Below are positions 5,401 to 5,428 of a DNA stretch of 5,428 bases, piece by piece. The position numbers and the translations under genes were made by a program. Each line of letters begins with the position of its first letter. The stretch's first letter is position 1. The DNA is from Bacteroides sp. (lineage in GTDB: Bacteria > Bacteroidota > Bacteroidia > Bacteroidales > Bacteroidaceae). A model generated the notes under the pieces. That model had not been told where the DNA came from. It saw only the letters and a program-made list of their open reading frames with translations, and did no database searches. Location of the stretch: positions 1 through 5,428 of the forward strand of contig DYCT01000129.1 of the NCBI GenBank assembly GCA_019417975.1, written 5' to 3'.

Positions 5401-5428
5401 AATCCGGCTGCGAACTACAAGCCGGATT
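5401..5428. terminator. Palindrome at the window edge, possible terminator
   Basis: AATCCGGC (5401-5408) and GCCGGATT (5421-5428) form a perfect 8-bp stem with a 12-base loop; the stem may continue past the window. Read on the minus strand it is followed by TT then AC, giving a run of only four T, so it could end a convergent gene lying to the right. A plus-strand T-run, if any, would be outside the window. A dispersed palindromic repeat is an alternative. Confidence 0.4.

Noticed and set aside
1..5428. Mobile elements, CRISPR arrays or attachment sites
   Set aside because: No transposase or integrase, no regularly spaced repeats and no long terminal repeats were seen. Gene content is core metabolic with even composition.

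Overview
The window looks like chromosomal DNA from a member of the Bacteroidales (Bacteroides, Phocaeicola, Parabacteroides or a relative). The reasons are the sequence style of the Rnf proteins, the moderate A+T content, the scarcity of Shine-Dalgarno sequences, and promoter-like boxes resembling the Bacteroides -7 consensus TAnnTTTG. The assignment to order is an inference; genus cannot be decided from the sequence alone. All genes are on the + strand and coding density is high.

Bases 1-2979 are the distal part of an rnf operon in the order rnfC (last 36 codons only), rnfD, rnfG, rnfE, rnfA. Gaps are short (8, -4, 14 and 19 bp), and a strong intrinsic terminator follows at 2998-3038. Rnf is a membrane complex that passes electrons from reduced ferredoxin to NAD+ and couples this to export of Na+ or H+. 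RnfC is the cytosolic NADH/FMN/Fe-S subunit. RnfD and RnfG carry covalent FMN, and RnfA and RnfE together hold a membrane-embedded Fe-S cluster. RnfB and most of RnfC lie upstream of the window. The key residues are visible in each subunit.

Bases 3039-3193 are a 155-bp intergenic stretch with a weak candidate promoter. A second, probably two-gene, transcription unit follows: a 301-aa sugar-nucleotidyltransferase-like protein (3194-4099), then galE, UDP-glucose 4-epimerase (4107-5141), 7 bp downstream. The nucleotidyltransferase-like protein keeps the fold-level motifs but has lost the usual catalytic Gly/Arg of the first loop and the Asp pair that binds Mg2+, so it may be a pseudoenzyme. GalE keeps its full catalytic set and has a small residue (Val305) at the position that controls acceptance of N-acetylated sugars.

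Bases 5142-5428 hold no convincing protein gene. They contain a perfect TAnnTTTG box at 5181-5188, a run of nested inverted repeats at 5207-5291, a very strong terminator with a GAGA tetraloop at 5323-5359, and a palindrome at the window edge (5401-5428). The first three are consistent with a small RNA of about 165 nt, or with a structured 3' UTR of galE.

Most of the window is ordinary, well-understood housekeeping sequence, and I see no multi-gene novel system. The points most worth a second look are the degenerate nucleotidyltransferase paired with GalE, a second flavinylation-like motif in the RnfG tail, and the structured RNA candidate after galE.
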